Notes: generated by a model not told the origin, from the letters alone. 64,000 bases of DNA from Glycomyces sp040645615 (GCF_040645615.1 NZ_JBEYYO010000010.1:1-64000); one strand, 5' to 3'; shown: positions 7,423-18,092, counted from the first letter of the stretch. Program-made: numbers and translations.

Positions 7423-9327
7423 TTACGCGGCGGTGGAGAGCGCCGCGTCCGGGCTCGGACCGGCGAACTGGGTGCGGTACAGGTCGGCGTAGAGGCCGCC
7501 GGTGCCCACGAGCTCGTCGTGGCTGCCGGTCTCAACCACGCGGCCGTCTTGGAGGACCACGATCCGGTCGGCGCGGCGCACCGTGGAGAGTCGGTGGGCG
7601 ATGACCAGGGACGTACGGCCCTCCAGGGCCGAGTCCAGGGCCCGCTGCACGGCCGCCTCGGACTCGGAGTCCAGGTGGGCGGTGGCCTCGTCCAGGATCA
7701 CGATCGGCGGGGCCTTGAGCAGGACCCGGGCGATCGCCAGGCGCTGCTTCTCGCCGCCGGAGAACCGGAAGCCCCGCTCCCCCACGACCGTGTCGAGGCC
7801 CGTCTCCAGGCGGCGCACGGTGTCGCCGATCTGGGCGCGGTCGAGCGCGGACCAGATCTCCTCGTCGGTGGCCCCGGGCCGGGCGTAGCGCAGGTTCTCG
7901 CGCACCGTGTCGTGGAACAGGTGGGCGTCCTGGGTGACCATGCCGATGTGGTCGGTGAGCGAGTCGGCGGTGAGCTCGCGGACGTCGACACCGCCGACCT
8001 CGACCGCGCCGCCCGACACGTCGTACAGGCGCGGGACCAGGCTGGCCGTGGTGGACTTGCCGGCGCCCGAAGGGCCGACCAGCGCCACGAGCTCACCGGG
8101 CTGGACCGCGAAGGACACGTCCGTCAGGATCTGGCGGCCCGAGTCGGAGCGGTCGGGGCGGGCGAGGTCCTCCAGGCTCGCGAGCGAGACCTCGTCGGGG
8201 CCGGGGTAGCGGAAGTCGACGTCGCGGAACGTGATCGACGCGGCGCCCGGCGGGAGGGTCTTGGCGTCCTCGGCCTCGCGGATGAGCGGCTTGAGGTCGA
8301 GGACCTCGAAGACCCGCTGGAAGCTCACCAGAGCGCTCATGACGTCCACGCGGACGTTCGACAGGGCCGTCAGCGGCCCGTAGAGGCGGGTCAAGAGCAG
8401 CGCGAGGGTGACCACGGTGCCGGCGCTGAGCTGGCCCGCGAAGACCAGCGCGCCGCCCAGGCCATAGGCGAGGGCCTGGGACAGGCCCGCCACGACCGTG
8501 AGCGCCACGATGAACGTGCGCGCGTACATGGCGGTGGTGACACCGATGCCGCGCACGCGGTCGGCCTTGCCGGAGAACTCCGAGGACTCGGTGCCCGGGC
8601 TACCGAAGAGCTTGACCAGCATCGCGCCGCCGACGTTGAAGCGCTCGGCCATCTGGGTGTTCATGGCCGCGTTCAGGTCGAAGCTCTCCTTGGTGAGGGC
8701 CGCGAGCTTGCGGCCGACCCACTTGGCGGGCACCAGGAACACCGGGACCAGCACCAGCGAGAGCAGCGTGATCTGCCAGGACTGGAAGAACATCACGCCG
8801 ATGATGAGCGTGACGGCGATGCCGTTGGAGACGAGCCCGGAGAGGGTGCTCGTGAAGGCGCGCTGGGCGCCCATGACGTCGTTGTTGAGCCGCGAGACCA
8901 GAGCGCCGGTCTGCGAGCGGGTGAAGAACGCGACCGGCATGGACTGGACGTGGTCGAACACGGCCCGGCGCAGGTCGAAGATGATGCCTTCGCCGAGGCG
9001 CGCACCGTACCAGCGCATCGCGAGGTTGAGGCCGCCTTCGAACAGGGCCAGTCCGGCGATGACGGCGGCGATCGTGATGACGCCGCGCTGGGTGCCGGAG
9101 GCGCTGGTGAGTTCGTTGACGATGTCGCCCGCCAGGACGGGCGTGGCCACGCCGATGGCCGCGATCGCGGTCACCAGGGCCAGGAAGAGGGAGATGTCGC
9201 GGGCGTAGGGCCTCGCGAATCGGATGATGCGGCGCTTTACGCCGCTGGAGAGGGTGACGCCTTTGAGGTCGTCGGCTCGGCGCATCGAACGCATCGCGTC
9301 CCGGCCGGCAGGTCCCATATTCGCCAT
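7423..9327 (-). CDS. ABC exporter half-transporter, fused permease and ATPase
   Basis: A 634-residue type IV (MsbA/LmrA-like) ABC half-transporter that should work as a homodimer to export lipids, drugs or peptides. The six-helix membrane domain covers roughly residues 40-340. The nucleotide-binding domain follows, with Walker A GPSGAGKST (about 416-424), signature FSGGEKQRLAIAR, Walker B VILDEATAHLD and the H-loop IAHRLST. A start at ATG 9327 is well supported by AGGAGG five bases upstream. A TTGACC hexamer near 9405 on the minus strand may be part of its promoter. It is a single gene, and the substrate is unknown. Confidence 0.93.
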   Translation of the reverse strand: MANMGPAGRDAMRSMRRADDLKGVTLSSGVKRRIIRFARPYARDISLFLALVTAIAAIGVATPVLAGDIVNELTSASGTQRGVITIAAVIAGLALFEGGLNLAMRWYGARLGEGIIFDLRRAVFDHVQSMPVAFFTRSQTGALVSRLNNDVMGAQRAFTSTLSGLVSNGIAVTLIIGVMFFQSWQITLLSLVLVPVFLVPAKWVGRKLAALTKESFDLNAAMNTQMAERFNVGGAMLVKLFGSPGTESSEFSGKADRVRGIGVTTAMYARTFIVALTVVAGLSQALAYGLGGALVFAGQLSAGTVVTLALLLTRLYGPLTALSNVRVDVMSALVSFQRVFEVLDLKPLIREAEDAKTLPPGAASITFRDVDFRYPGPDEVSLASLEDLARPDRSDSGRQILTDVSFAVQPGELVALVGPSGAGKSTTASLVPRLYDVSGGAVEVGGVDVRELTADSLTDHIGMVTQDAHLFHDTVRENLRYARPGATDEEIWSALDRAQIGDTVRRLETGLDTVVGERGFRFSGGEKQRLAIARVLLKAPPIVILDEATAHLDSESEAAVQRALDSALEGRTSLVIAHRLSTVRRADRIVVLQDGRVVETGSHDELVGTGGLYADLYRTQFAGPSPDAALSTAA

Positions 9328-9427
9328 AGGGCCTCCTGAGTGCAGGTGCCCGTATGCGTCTAGTGGGGTGGGGCTCGGGCAGTTTCCGTCTTGTTTCCAG
9401 ACCGGTCAACGCCGAAGGTGGGATGTT

Positions 9428-9682
9428 TTATTTCCCCGAGCCCTTGCGCGCCCCTCCCCGAGTGCGGAAATCGACACCGGCCTCGGCCAGGAGGCGGTGG
9501 ACGAAGCCGTAGGAACGGCCGATCGAGGCCGCGATGTCGCGGATGCTGCGTCCGCGGTCGTATTCGGCGGTGACGTACTCGGTGAGGTCGCGGCGCTCCT
9601 CGCCGCGGACCTGGCGGTTCCGATCGGGACGGGACGGGTCGGACCGGTCCGCGCCGCGCTGCGTTGGCACTTCGGAAGTCAT
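9428..9682 (-). CDS. Small helix-turn-helix DNA-binding protein
   Basis: An 84-residue protein with a charged N-terminus and a homeodomain-like HTH in the C-terminal half (RSIRDIAASIGRSYGFVHRLLAEAGV). It ends in a basic Gly-rich tail (RTRGGARKGSGK). Close relatives are widespread as short conserved actinobacterial HTH proteins, but I know of no firm function. ATG 9682 is chosen because AGGAAAGGA lies just upstream. The frame is open to 9796, but that extension has no ribosome site and overlaps the divergent gene. It lies upstream of the ABC exporter, in the same direction. Confidence 0.8.
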   Translation of the reverse strand: MTSEVPTQRGADRSDPSRPDRNRQVRGEERRDLTEYVTAEYDRGRSIRDIAASIGRSYGFVHRLLAEAGVDFRTRGGARKGSGK

Positions 9683-9786
9683 GAGTCCTTTCCTACGCAC
9701 GGAGGGTGATGGAGGAACGTTGTGAAGTTTGCCGGACTTTTCTCGCCCGGCGGTCGGTTGTGTCGGATACCCGATAGTTTCGTGAG

Positions 9787-11013
9787 GTGACCGCACCGCA
9801 GACCTCCTACACCGACCGGGTCGAGGCCCTCGCCCCGCTGAGGCGACGCCATGACGTGCTGCGCGACATCGCGATCTGGCTGATCCTGTTGGTGGCGACG
9901 CTGACGCTGGCGTCGGTGGCGGTGTCGACCTCCGAGGTGATCGGTCCGGCCACGCTCCCGTGGTGGCCGGCCCAGAACCTCTCGCTGCACGTGACCGCCG
10001 GGATGGTGGTCGCGCCGTTGACGGCCGTGGCCGTGCTCGCGGCGGCCTCGCGCCCGGCGGCGGCGCGGATGTCGTGGAACACGCTGCTGGTGGTGTCGTA
10101 CCTGGCTTCGATCACGTGGTCAGCCGCGCTGCACACCAATGTGGAGCCGACCACGATGTCGACGGCGACCCCCGGGGCGCGCAGCGCGATCGCACTGCTG
10201 GTGTCGTTCACCGGTTCCGAAGCGGGCCTTGCGATCACGGTGATCGCACTGTCCTGTCTGGCGGTACCGCTGACGCTGGTGGCGGTGAAGTCGGTGTCCG
10301 GGCCGGTGGCGGCGCGGGCGCTCGCGCCGCTGCTGATCCTGGGGCCGTGGGCGGCCTGGGCCACTTTGGGGATCGACGGGATCGCGGCGGCCGCGTGCGC
10401 GGCGGTGCTCGCGTGCGGGGCGGTGGTCTCGGAGCGGAAGGTCAAGCGCGCGGACGCGTTCTGGGGCGCGGCGGCGGCGGGCGGGCTGCTCGGGATCGCG
10501 GCGCTGCTGTCCTACGGGGCGGCGTGGTTCGCGGTCTCGTTGCTGTGCTTGTACTTCGCGCGGCGCAGGCCCACGCAGATCCTGGTCTCGGCCGCGGCGG
10601 CGCTGGCGGTGCTGGGGTTGGCCGCGGCGGCGGGGAGCTCGTGGCCGTACGGGCTGGTGGACACCTACAACGCGGCGATCGGCGAGATCGCGGCGCACCC
10701 CGGGCAGCTGTGGTGGCTGGCGCTGATGCCCGCGCTGGTGTGCGTGGCGTGCGGCCCGGCGATCGTGGAGAGCCTGCGGCGCTTCGGGACGAGCACGGCG
10801 TGGCCGCTCATGATCGGTCCGCTGCTGGCGCTCATGATCGCGCCGCTGAGCGGCTCGAACCCCGAACGCCCCGAATACGGCTGGATCGCGTTGTGCCCGT
10901 GGCTGATCGTGGCAGCGACGGCGGGAACGAAGCGCGGCAAAGCGGTCCGGGTCCCGCTGATGACGGCCGCGACAGGCGCCTGCGCGGCCGTGATCCTGAT
11001 GTACTCGGGCTGA
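9787..11013 (+). CDS. Multi-pass integral membrane protein of unknown function
   Basis: A 408-residue hydrophobic protein with about ten to eleven predicted membrane helices and no recognisable catalytic motif. The N-terminus is cytoplasmic and charged (TDRVEALAPLRRRHDVLRD), and Ala/Leu/Val-rich helices follow to the end. The GTG start at 9787 has no Shine-Dalgarno site. A GATAGT hexamer ends a few bases before it, so the gene may be leaderless. It is divergent from the small HTH gene and convergent, across the gap region, with the ABC-F gene. No function is proposed. Confidence 0.75.
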   Translation: MTAPQTSYTDRVEALAPLRRRHDVLRDIAIWLILLVATLTLASVAVSTSEVIGPATLPWWPAQNLSLHVTAGMVVAPLTAVAVLAAASRPAAARMSWNTLLVVSYLASITWSAALHTNVEPTTMSTATPGARSAIALLVSFTGSEAGLAITVIALSCLAVPLTLVAVKSVSGPVAARALAPLLILGPWAAWATLGIDGIAAAACAAVLACGAVVSERKVKRADAFWGAAAAGGLLGIAALLSYGAAWFAVSLLCLYFARRRPTQILVSAAAALAVLGLAAAAGSSWPYGLVDTYNAAIGEIAAHPGQLWWLALMPALVCVACGPAIVESLRRFGTSTAWPLMIGPLLALMIAPLSGSNPERPEYGWIALCPWLIVAATAGTKRGKAVRVPLMTAATGACAAVILMYSG

Positions 11014-11160
11014 CCTCGCGGGGGCGGCCATCCCTAGCCCCCACCCACCCAGAGGGGAAAAGGTAGTCGCCACTTTGCCGCTCGGGTACGACAAGAACGG
11101 GGCCGCGGCGGCGAAATGTCACCCGAAAGCGTGCGCAGACGCGCGCGGCCCTCGCGAAGC

Positions 11161-11258
11161 NNNNNNNNNNNNNNNNNNNNNNNNNNNNNNNNNNNNNNNN
11201 NNNNNNNNNNNNNNNNNNNNNNNNNNNNNNNNNNNNNNNNNNNNNNNNNNNNNNNNNN
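11161..11258. other. Assembly gap (98 Ns) inside a tandem repeat
   Basis: All bases are N. The left edge ends in CTCGCGAAGC and the right edge begins with the GCGACACGCGAA array, so the missing sequence is most simply more copies of the same repeat. Its true length cannot be known from the window. No gene should be called through it. Confidence 0.95.
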
Positions 11259-11366
11259 GCGACACGCGAAGCGACACGCGAAGCGACACGCGAAGCGACA
11301 CGCGAAGCGACACGCGAAGCGACACGCGAAGCGACACGCGAAGCGACACGCGAAGCGACACGCGAA
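11259..11366. repeat. 12-bp tandem repeat (GCGACACGCGAA), nine copies next to the gap
   Basis: Nine perfect 12-bp units abut the N run. The last unit merges directly into the left arm of the ABC-F terminator hairpin (CGCGAAGGGGCGGGCCG). The unit therefore looks like an expansion seeded at the base of that stem. It translates as RHAK, DTRS or RVAS repeats in different frames, none with a plausible start or context. There are no unique spacers, so it is not a CRISPR array. Confidence 0.9.
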
Positions 11367-11398
11367 GGGGCGGGCCGAAGACGGCCCGCCCCTTCGCG
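11361..11398 (-). terminator. Terminator of the ABC-F gene
   Basis: A 17-bp perfect stem (CGCGAAGGGGCGGGCCG, loop AAGA, and its complement) lies immediately after the ABC-F stop codon on the minus strand. Its distal arm is continuous with the 12-bp tandem array. Confidence 0.8.
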
Positions 11399-11403
11399 TT
11401 CGC

Positions 11404-13023
<1,620 letters not shown>

Positions 13024-13155
13024 GGGGCACTCCTTCAGGCGACGGCGGGCCGAATCGGCCCAGACCTTCCAAGTTTAGGCGGCGGCCTGCGTCACGGTCA
13101 TGTCGATATCAATCGGGGGACGCGACGGAGTCGCATGATCACGCTCCGTGTTCTC

Positions 13156-13175
13156 CCTCCTCCTTTCGGAGGAGG
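13156..13175 (+). other. Hairpin carrying GGAGGAGG in the M23 peptidase leader
   Basis: A perfect 8-bp stem CCTCCTCC-TTTC-GGAGGAGG lies in the divergent region between the ABC-F and M23 genes (13024-13285). The right arm is an ideal anti-SD-pairing sequence, but no in-frame start follows at a suitable distance. It could be a leader structure. Nothing else is recognised in this 262-base region. Confidence 0.4.
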
Positions 13176-13285
13176 TTCGGCCGCCCCGGGGTGCCGACCT
13201 GGCCCGCAAGGGGACCAGTTTGGACGTTGTATCGCCTGGTCATGGGCCGATTGTCGGGATCGGGTCGGATACGTTTCTCCGCGCT

Positions 13286-14125
13286 ATGGGCATACATGAC
13301 GAGAACCGCGAATCCGCGGGCACCGAAATGAACAGCCGCCGGAGCCGGGTCATCGACCGGATCCGCCGCATCCGTCGCGAGCGTCACAGTTGGCGTTTCG
13401 TGTCGGGAGGACTTCTCGGCGCGATCGTGATCGGATGGGCCGTCGCCGCGGTCTCCGGTCAGAGCGCACAGGCCGATGAAGGCAACACCAGGGACCACGG
13501 GACGGTCGTGCAGGCCTCCTGGAAGGTCGACGAGATCCTTTCCGAGATGGCCGCGGACGCCGAGGCCGAGAAGGCCGCCGAGGAGCAGGCCGCCGCCGAG
13601 GCCGCCGCGCAGGCTGAGGCCGAAGCGCAGGCGCAGGCCGAGGCCGAAGCCGCCGAGCAGGCAGCCGCCGAAGCCGCGGCCGAGGCCGCCGCCGAAGCCG
13701 AGAAGCAGGCCATCGCCGAGGCCGAAGCGGCCGCCAACCCGTGGACGACCCCGTCCACCGCCAGCATCACCTCCCACTTCGGCCAGCGCGACGGCCGCCT
13801 TCACGGCGGGACCGACTTCGCGAACTGGACCGGCGACGAGATCGTCGCCGCCGGTGCGGGCACCGTGACCTACGTCGGGTTCGAGCCCGGCGGCTACGGC
13901 AACGTGCTGTACATCGACCACGGCAACGGCATCGAGACGCGCTACGCGCACGCCTCGGAGATCCTCGTGAACGTGGGCGACAAGGTCGAGAAGGGCGAGA
14001 CGGTCATGCTCTCCGGTTCGACCGGCCGCTCGACCGGCCCGCACCTGCACTTCGAGGTGCTGCTGGACGGCGAGAAGGTCGACTCGCTCACCTGGTTGCA
14101 GGACCAGGGCGTCGACGTCGGCTGA
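13286..14125 (+). CDS. Membrane-anchored M23-family peptidoglycan endopeptidase
   Basis: A 279-residue cell-wall hydrolase with a basic N-terminus, a membrane anchor or signal segment (about 40-58) and an Ala/Glu-rich coiled coil (about 86-150). The C-terminal M23 (LytM/lysostaphin) domain has its zinc ligands present: H173 and D177 (LHGGTDFA) and H255 (PHLHFE), with H222 and H253 as catalytic histidines. It should cleave peptide cross-bridges outside the membrane. The coiled coil recalls regulators of division-site hydrolases. The start is uncertain: ATG 13286 and ATG 13328 both lack clear ribosome sites, and the frame is open to GTG 13148. It converges with the lacI gene at a shared hairpin. 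Confidence 0.85.
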   Translation: MGIHDENRESAGTEMNSRRSRVIDRIRRIRRERHSWRFVSGGLLGAIVIGWAVAAVSGQSAQADEGNTRDHGTVVQASWKVDEILSEMAADAEAEKAAEEQAAAEAAAQAEAEAQAQAEAEAAEQAAAEAAAEAAAEAEKQAIAEAEAAANPWTTPSTASITSHFGQRDGRLHGGTDFANWTGDEIVAAGAGTVTYVGFEPGGYGNVLYIDHGNGIETRYAHASEILVNVGDKVEKGETVMLSGSTGRSTGPHLHFEVLLDGEKVDSLTWLQDQGVDVG

Positions 14126-14153
14126 CAGAGACTCAACTCTCTCCCCGAAAAGA

Positions 14154-14211
14154 CGGCGGTCCCGGGAAAACGCTCAGCGAGCCGCATGAGCGCGATTTCC
14201 CGGGGCCGCCG
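14154..14211. terminator. Large bidirectional terminator hairpin
   Basis: A 16-base arm CGGCGGTCCCGGGAAA pairs with TTTCCCGGGGCCGCCG at 14196-14211, with a smaller inner stem GCTCA/TGAGC. It separates the convergent M23 and lacI-type genes. Confidence 0.7.
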
Positions 14212-14220
14212 TTCGGCGTC

Positions 14221-15204
14221 TCAGCGGACGGTGAGCTGCGGTTCGACGAGGGTGGCGTCGGGGACGGGGAGGCCGTCGAGCTTGCGCATGAGGTGGCGCA
14301 CGGCGGTCTCGGCGAGGATCTCGGCGGGGACGGGCACCGAGGGCAGCTGCGGGTGGACGCGTTCGGCGACCTCGTCGGGGCCGATGACGACCACGTGGAA
14401 GTCCTCCCCCACGTGCTTGCCCGCGTCGGCGAGGGCGTGCATGACGTGCCCGACGGCGGGCTCGTTGTGCACGGCCATGCCGGTCAGGCCCGGGCGGGCC
14501 GCGAGGAGTTCCTTGACGGTGCGCTGCACGGCGACCGGTTCGTCGGGGCAGGGCCAGGCCTCGGCGCGGGGGCCGGGGCGCGAGAGGAACCCGTCGCGGA
14601 CGCGTTCGGCGAAGCCGGTGCGGCGGGCGTAGACCGCTTCGGAGGCGCCCAGCAGCGCGATGTCCTCGCAGCCGCGGCCTGCGAGGTAGTCGGCGCAGAC
14701 GCGTCCGGCGGCGGTGAAGTCGAGGTCGACGCAGGTCAGGCCGTCGGCTTCGGCGGGGAAGCCGATGAGGACGCTGGGCAGGCCGAGTCGGCGCAGGGTC
14801 TCCACGCGCGGGTCGCGCAGTTCGACGTCCATGAGGATGAGGCCGTCGACCATGGCCGAGGCGGCGACGCGGGCCAGGCCCGCGGGGCCTTCGTCGGCGG
14901 TCATGAGCAGCACGTCCTGGTCGTGGCGGCGGGCCTCGGTGACCGCGCCGGAGGCGAACTGCATGAGGACGGGCAGGTGCATGCCGTCGCGCAGGGGCAG
15001 CATCATCGCGAGGACCCCGGCCCGCCGGGAGGCGAGCGAGCGGGCCCCGGCGTGCGGGTGGTAGCCGAGTTCGGCGACCGCCCGCATGACGCGCCCGGCG
15101 GTCTCGGGGGAGATCGAGCGTTTGCCGCTGAGCACGTAGGAGACGGTGCTGGCGGCGACCTCGGCGCGGGCGGCCACGTCGGCGATGGTCACGCCGCGGG
15201 CCAC
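14221..15204 (-). CDS. LacI-family transcriptional regulator of the GH3 operon
   Basis: A 327-residue LacI/GalR repressor. The N-terminal HTH and hinge (VTIADVAARAEVAASTVSYVLSGKR, about 5-50) are followed by a periplasmic-binding-protein-like sugar-sensing domain. GTG 15204 overlaps the TAG of the upstream GH3 gene by one base (TAGTGG), so the two are co-transcribed and translationally coupled. Two identical palindromes TCGAAGCGCTTCGA upstream of the GH3 gene are the obvious operators, giving a self-regulated catabolic unit. The inducer is probably a xylo- or gluco-oligosaccharide released by the GH3 enzyme. That is inference from context. Confidence 0.92.
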   Translation of the reverse strand: MARGVTIADVAARAEVAASTVSYVLSGKRSISPETAGRVMRAVAELGYHPHAGARSLASRRAGVLAMMLPLRDGMHLPVLMQFASGAVTEARRHDQDVLLMTADEGPAGLARVAASAMVDGLILMDVELRDPRVETLRRLGLPSVLIGFPAEADGLTCVDLDFTAAGRVCADYLAGRGCEDIALLGASEAVYARRTGFAERVRDGFLSRPGPRAEAWPCPDEPVAVQRTVKELLAARPGLTGMAVHNEPAVGHVMHALADAGKHVGEDFHVVVIGPDEVAERVHPQLPSVPVPAEILAETAVRHLMRKLDGLPVPDATLVEPQLTVR

Positions 15205-18023
15205 TAGGACGCCGTCCCGAAGCGCAGGGTCGAGAGGCGCACGGGTCCCTCGAACGTGACGTAGAGGTCGCAGACCCCGGCGGGGGCGACCAGGTCGACG
15301 GTGACGTCGGCGTAGTCGTAGACGCCGCCGGTGGCGGGCGTGTCGATCTTGGCGAGCACGTCGCCGTCGAGCGGGTCGTCGGCGCGCAGCGTCAGCTGCG
15401 AGGCCAGTCCGGCCACGCGGGCGGTCACACTCGTGTAGCGCCCGTCCTGGAAGTCGCAGTCGCCGAGCATGATCCAGCCGCCGGCCTCCTCGGCGGCGAT
15501 CACGTCGCCGGAGGTTCGGTTCTCGTCGCGCCACAGCACGCCCGCGTAGGCGTCGTTCGCGGTGGCGGCCAAGGGGGCGGTGAGGTCGCGGGGGCCGACG
15601 ACCTCGCCGTCGACGCGCACCGAGGCCGAGAGCACGATGTCGGTCGCGGAGCGGCCGATCATGAGGCGCTGGCGGGACTTCTCGACGATCATGCGGCCGG
15701 TGACGTTGTCCCAGTGGGCGAGGTCGTCCACGGCGAGGGTGAAGGTCACGGTCCGGGTCTCTCCTGCGGCGAGGCGGATCTTCTCGAAGCCGCGGAGCTG
15801 CCGCAGGGGCTGCTTGACGCGCGAGCCGCACTGGTGGGAGTAGAGCTGGACGACCTCGACGCCGTCGCGCCCGGAGGTGTTGGTGACCTCGACGGTGACG
15901 GTGAGGTCCTCGCCGGGGCGGGCCGTCTCGGTGTCGACGGTGAGGTTCGCGTACTTGAACTCGGCGTAGGAAAGGCCGTGCCCGAAGGGGTGGAGCGGCT
16001 GGCCGAGGTAGTAGAGGTAGGTCGCGTCCGAGGCGATGATGTCGTAGTCGAGCAGCGCGGGCAGCTCGGCGGCGTCGGTGTACCAGGTCTGCGGGAGGCG
16101 GCCCTCGGGGTCGCGGTCGCCGTAGAGGACCGCGGCGAGGGCCGGGCCCCACTCCTGGCCGCCGTGGCCCGACCACAGCACCGCGGGCGGGCGCGTGCCG
16201 TCCCAGTTCAGGGCGAACGGATACGACGAGGACATGACCAGGATCGTATTCGGGTTGGCTTCCATCACCTGCCGCAGGAGGCACTCCTGCGACTGCGGGA
16301 GGAACAGGTCGGTGCGGTCCTCGGTCTCGCGGCCGTTGATCAGCGGGTGGTCGCCGATGACCACGACGGCCACGTCGGCGTCGGCGGCGAGCGCGGCGGC
16401 CTGCTCGTGGCCCTTGGTCACGAACTCGAAGTCGAACGCGGCCGCTTCGGCCAGGTCGGGGCACAGGCGCAGCGTCCCGTCCTCGGCCACGCCGAGCCAC
16501 TGCCCGGCCTCGGCGTCCTCGGCCTTGTGGATCTGGCGGAACGCGACCTTGCCGCCTTCGATCTCGGCGATGCGGAACGTCTCGGTCACGTCGAACTCGT
16601 GCGGGCCGTCCGAGTCGGTGGCCACGCGGCCGTCCTTGGAGGCGTTGACGACCTTGCCGGTGGCCGCGCTGCGGATCAGGTAGGAGAGGCCGCCCCAGTC
16701 GAGGAGGTCGAACTGCGCGGCCAGGCCGGTGGCGTCGGTGATCGCGAGGTCGGTGCCGTCCACGGTGACGTAGCCGGTTTTGTGGCGCAGGCGGATCCGG
16801 TCGAAGCCCTCGGCGTGGACGACCTCGGCGCGTTCGGCCAGCGCCGCTCGAGCGGTGATCGCGTACGGGAGGGTCCCGGAGTACCAGTCCTGCATCTGGA
16901 CGTCGGCGAGGGCGCCGACGACGGCGATCTTCTTCGGGGCCTGGAGCGGGAGGAGCCCATCGTTCGCCAGGAGGGTGATCGACTGTGCGGCGGCCTCGCG
17001 GGCGAGGGCGCGGTGCTCGGGCGAGTCGACCACGTCGTGGTCGAGGTCGGCGTAGGGGTCCTCGGGGTCGAACTCGCCGAGGCCGAAGCGTACGAAGAGG
17101 TTGCGGCGCACCGCGGTGTCGACGTCGGCTTCGGCGAGCAGGCCGCGGTCGAGGGCGGCCTGGAGGTGGGCGAGGACTTCGGCGGGGCGGTCGTCGTCCT
17201 GGGTGAAGGAGTCGAGTCCGGCCTTGACGGCGGCGGCGTAGGCGGTGGGGAGGTCCTCGAAGTAGCCCTGGAGGCCCGCGAGGTTGTTGGGCGCGTAGGC
17301 GTCGGAGACGACGAAGACCTCGCCGTCGGCCCAGGTGCGCAGGTCGGTGTTGACGAGGGGGGTCACGTGCGCGGGGCGGCCGTTGACGAGGTTGTAGGAG
17401 AGCATGACCGCGACCGCGTCGCCGCTCGCCAGTGCCGGGCGGTGGGCGGCGAACTCGTACTCGCGCAGGACTCTGGGCGGCAGGTTCGAGGAGGTGACGC
17501 AACGGTCGACCTCGTTGCCGTAGGCAAGGAAGTGCTTGACGGTGGGGGCGGTCTTCCAGGTCGAGCCGTCGTCGCTCTTGAGGCCGCGTGCGTAGGCGGC
17601 GCCCATGACGCCGGTCATCCACGCGTCCTCGGAGTAGCCCTCCTCGTTGCGGCCCCAGCGGGGGTCGCGCAGCGGGTTGACGGTGGGGGCCCACACGTTG
17701 CGGCCGACCTTGACCGGGTCTTTGCGGTGGAAGGCGAGCACCTCGTCGGCCACGGCCGCGCCCACGCGTTCGACCAGCTCGGGGTTCCAGGTCGCGCCGA
17801 GGGCCACGACCTGCGGGAACACGGTGGCCTCGCCGAGCCACGCGAGCCCGTGGAGGGCTTCGGTGCCGGTCTTGAAGGGGCCCATGCCGAGTCGTTCGAC
17901 CGGCCGGTGGTACTGGTGCAGGAGGCCGAGCTTCTCGTCGAGGGTGAGGCGGGCGAGGAGGTCGGCGACGCGGTCCTCGCGGGAGAGGTCGGGGTCGCGG
18001 AAGGCGGGACGCGGCTCGTTCAT
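15204..18023 (-). CDS. Glycoside hydrolase family 3 with inserted fascin-like domain and C-terminal CBM
   Basis: A 939-residue intracellular beta-glycosidase; no signal peptide is seen. The GH3 TIM barrel carries the WAPTVNPLRDPRWGRNEEGY and KHFLAYGNE signatures. Asp241 in VVSDAY is the expected nucleophile. The alpha/beta C-domain is interrupted at about 408-537 by a beta-trefoil-looking insert resembling fascin-like repeats (SYLIRSAATGKVVNASKDG). It resumes at about 538-690, then a FnIII-like domain (about 690-800) and a CBM6-like module (about 815-939) follow. The position beside XylR, xylA and xylB genes suggests beta-xylosidase or xyloglucan-related activity; beta-glucosidase is the main alternative. 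ATG 18023 follows GGAAG. It is first in an operon with the lacI gene. Confidence 0.9.
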   Translation of the reverse strand: MNEPRPAFRDPDLSREDRVADLLARLTLDEKLGLLHQYHRPVERLGMGPFKTGTEALHGLAWLGEATVFPQVVALGATWNPELVERVGAAVADEVLAFHRKDPVKVGRNVWAPTVNPLRDPRWGRNEEGYSEDAWMTGVMGAAYARGLKSDDGSTWKTAPTVKHFLAYGNEVDRCVTSSNLPPRVLREYEFAAHRPALASGDAVAVMLSYNLVNGRPAHVTPLVNTDLRTWADGEVFVVSDAYAPNNLAGLQGYFEDLPTAYAAAVKAGLDSFTQDDDRPAEVLAHLQAALDRGLLAEADVDTAVRRNLFVRFGLGEFDPEDPYADLDHDVVDSPEHRALAREAAAQSITLLANDGLLPLQAPKKIAVVGALADVQMQDWYSGTLPYAITARAALAERAEVVHAEGFDRIRLRHKTGYVTVDGTDLAITDATGLAAQFDLLDWGGLSYLIRSAATGKVVNASKDGRVATDSDGPHEFDVTETFRIAEIEGGKVAFRQIHKAEDAEAGQWLGVAEDGTLRLCPDLAEAAAFDFEFVTKGHEQAAALAADADVAVVVIGDHPLINGRETEDRTDLFLPQSQECLLRQVMEANPNTILVMSSSYPFALNWDGTRPPAVLWSGHGGQEWGPALAAVLYGDRDPEGRLPQTWYTDAAELPALLDYDIIASDATYLYYLGQPLHPFGHGLSYAEFKYANLTVDTETARPGEDLTVTVEVTNTSGRDGVEVVQLYSHQCGSRVKQPLRQLRGFEKIRLAAGETRTVTFTLAVDDLAHWDNVTGRMIVEKSRQRLMIGRSATDIVLSASVRVDGEVVGPRDLTAPLAATANDAYAGVLWRDENRTSGDVIAAEEAGGWIMLGDCDFQDGRYTSVTARVAGLASQLTLRADDPLDGDVLAKIDTPATGGVYDYADVTVDLVAPAGVCDLYVTFEGPVRLSTLRFGTAS

Positions 18024-18092
18024 GTGGGACTTCCTTGGTGGACTTCGCTGTCGCTGGCTGTGCGGGGCCGGTGAGGGGCCGAGTTGTGGTCC

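Noticed and set aside
7249..9339. A 696-residue plus-strand frame opposite the ABC exporter
   Set aside because: It is composed of Gly/Arg/Glu/His low-information sequence and overlaps a gene with all ABC motifs. It is an antisense shadow.
11116..11361. Repetitive peptides (RHAK, DTRS, RVAS) encoded through the N run
   Set aside because: They are translations of a 12-bp tandem repeat and Ns, open in several frames on both strands, without start signals.
11259..11366. Possible CRISPR array
   Set aside because: The units are contiguous 12-mers with no spacers, and there are no cas genes nearby.
13086..13285. A c-di-AMP (ydaO-type) riboswitch before the M23 peptidase
   Set aside because: Such riboswitches often precede actinobacterial wall hydrolases, but I could not find the conserved core in this leader; only a simple GGAGGAGG hairpin is visible.
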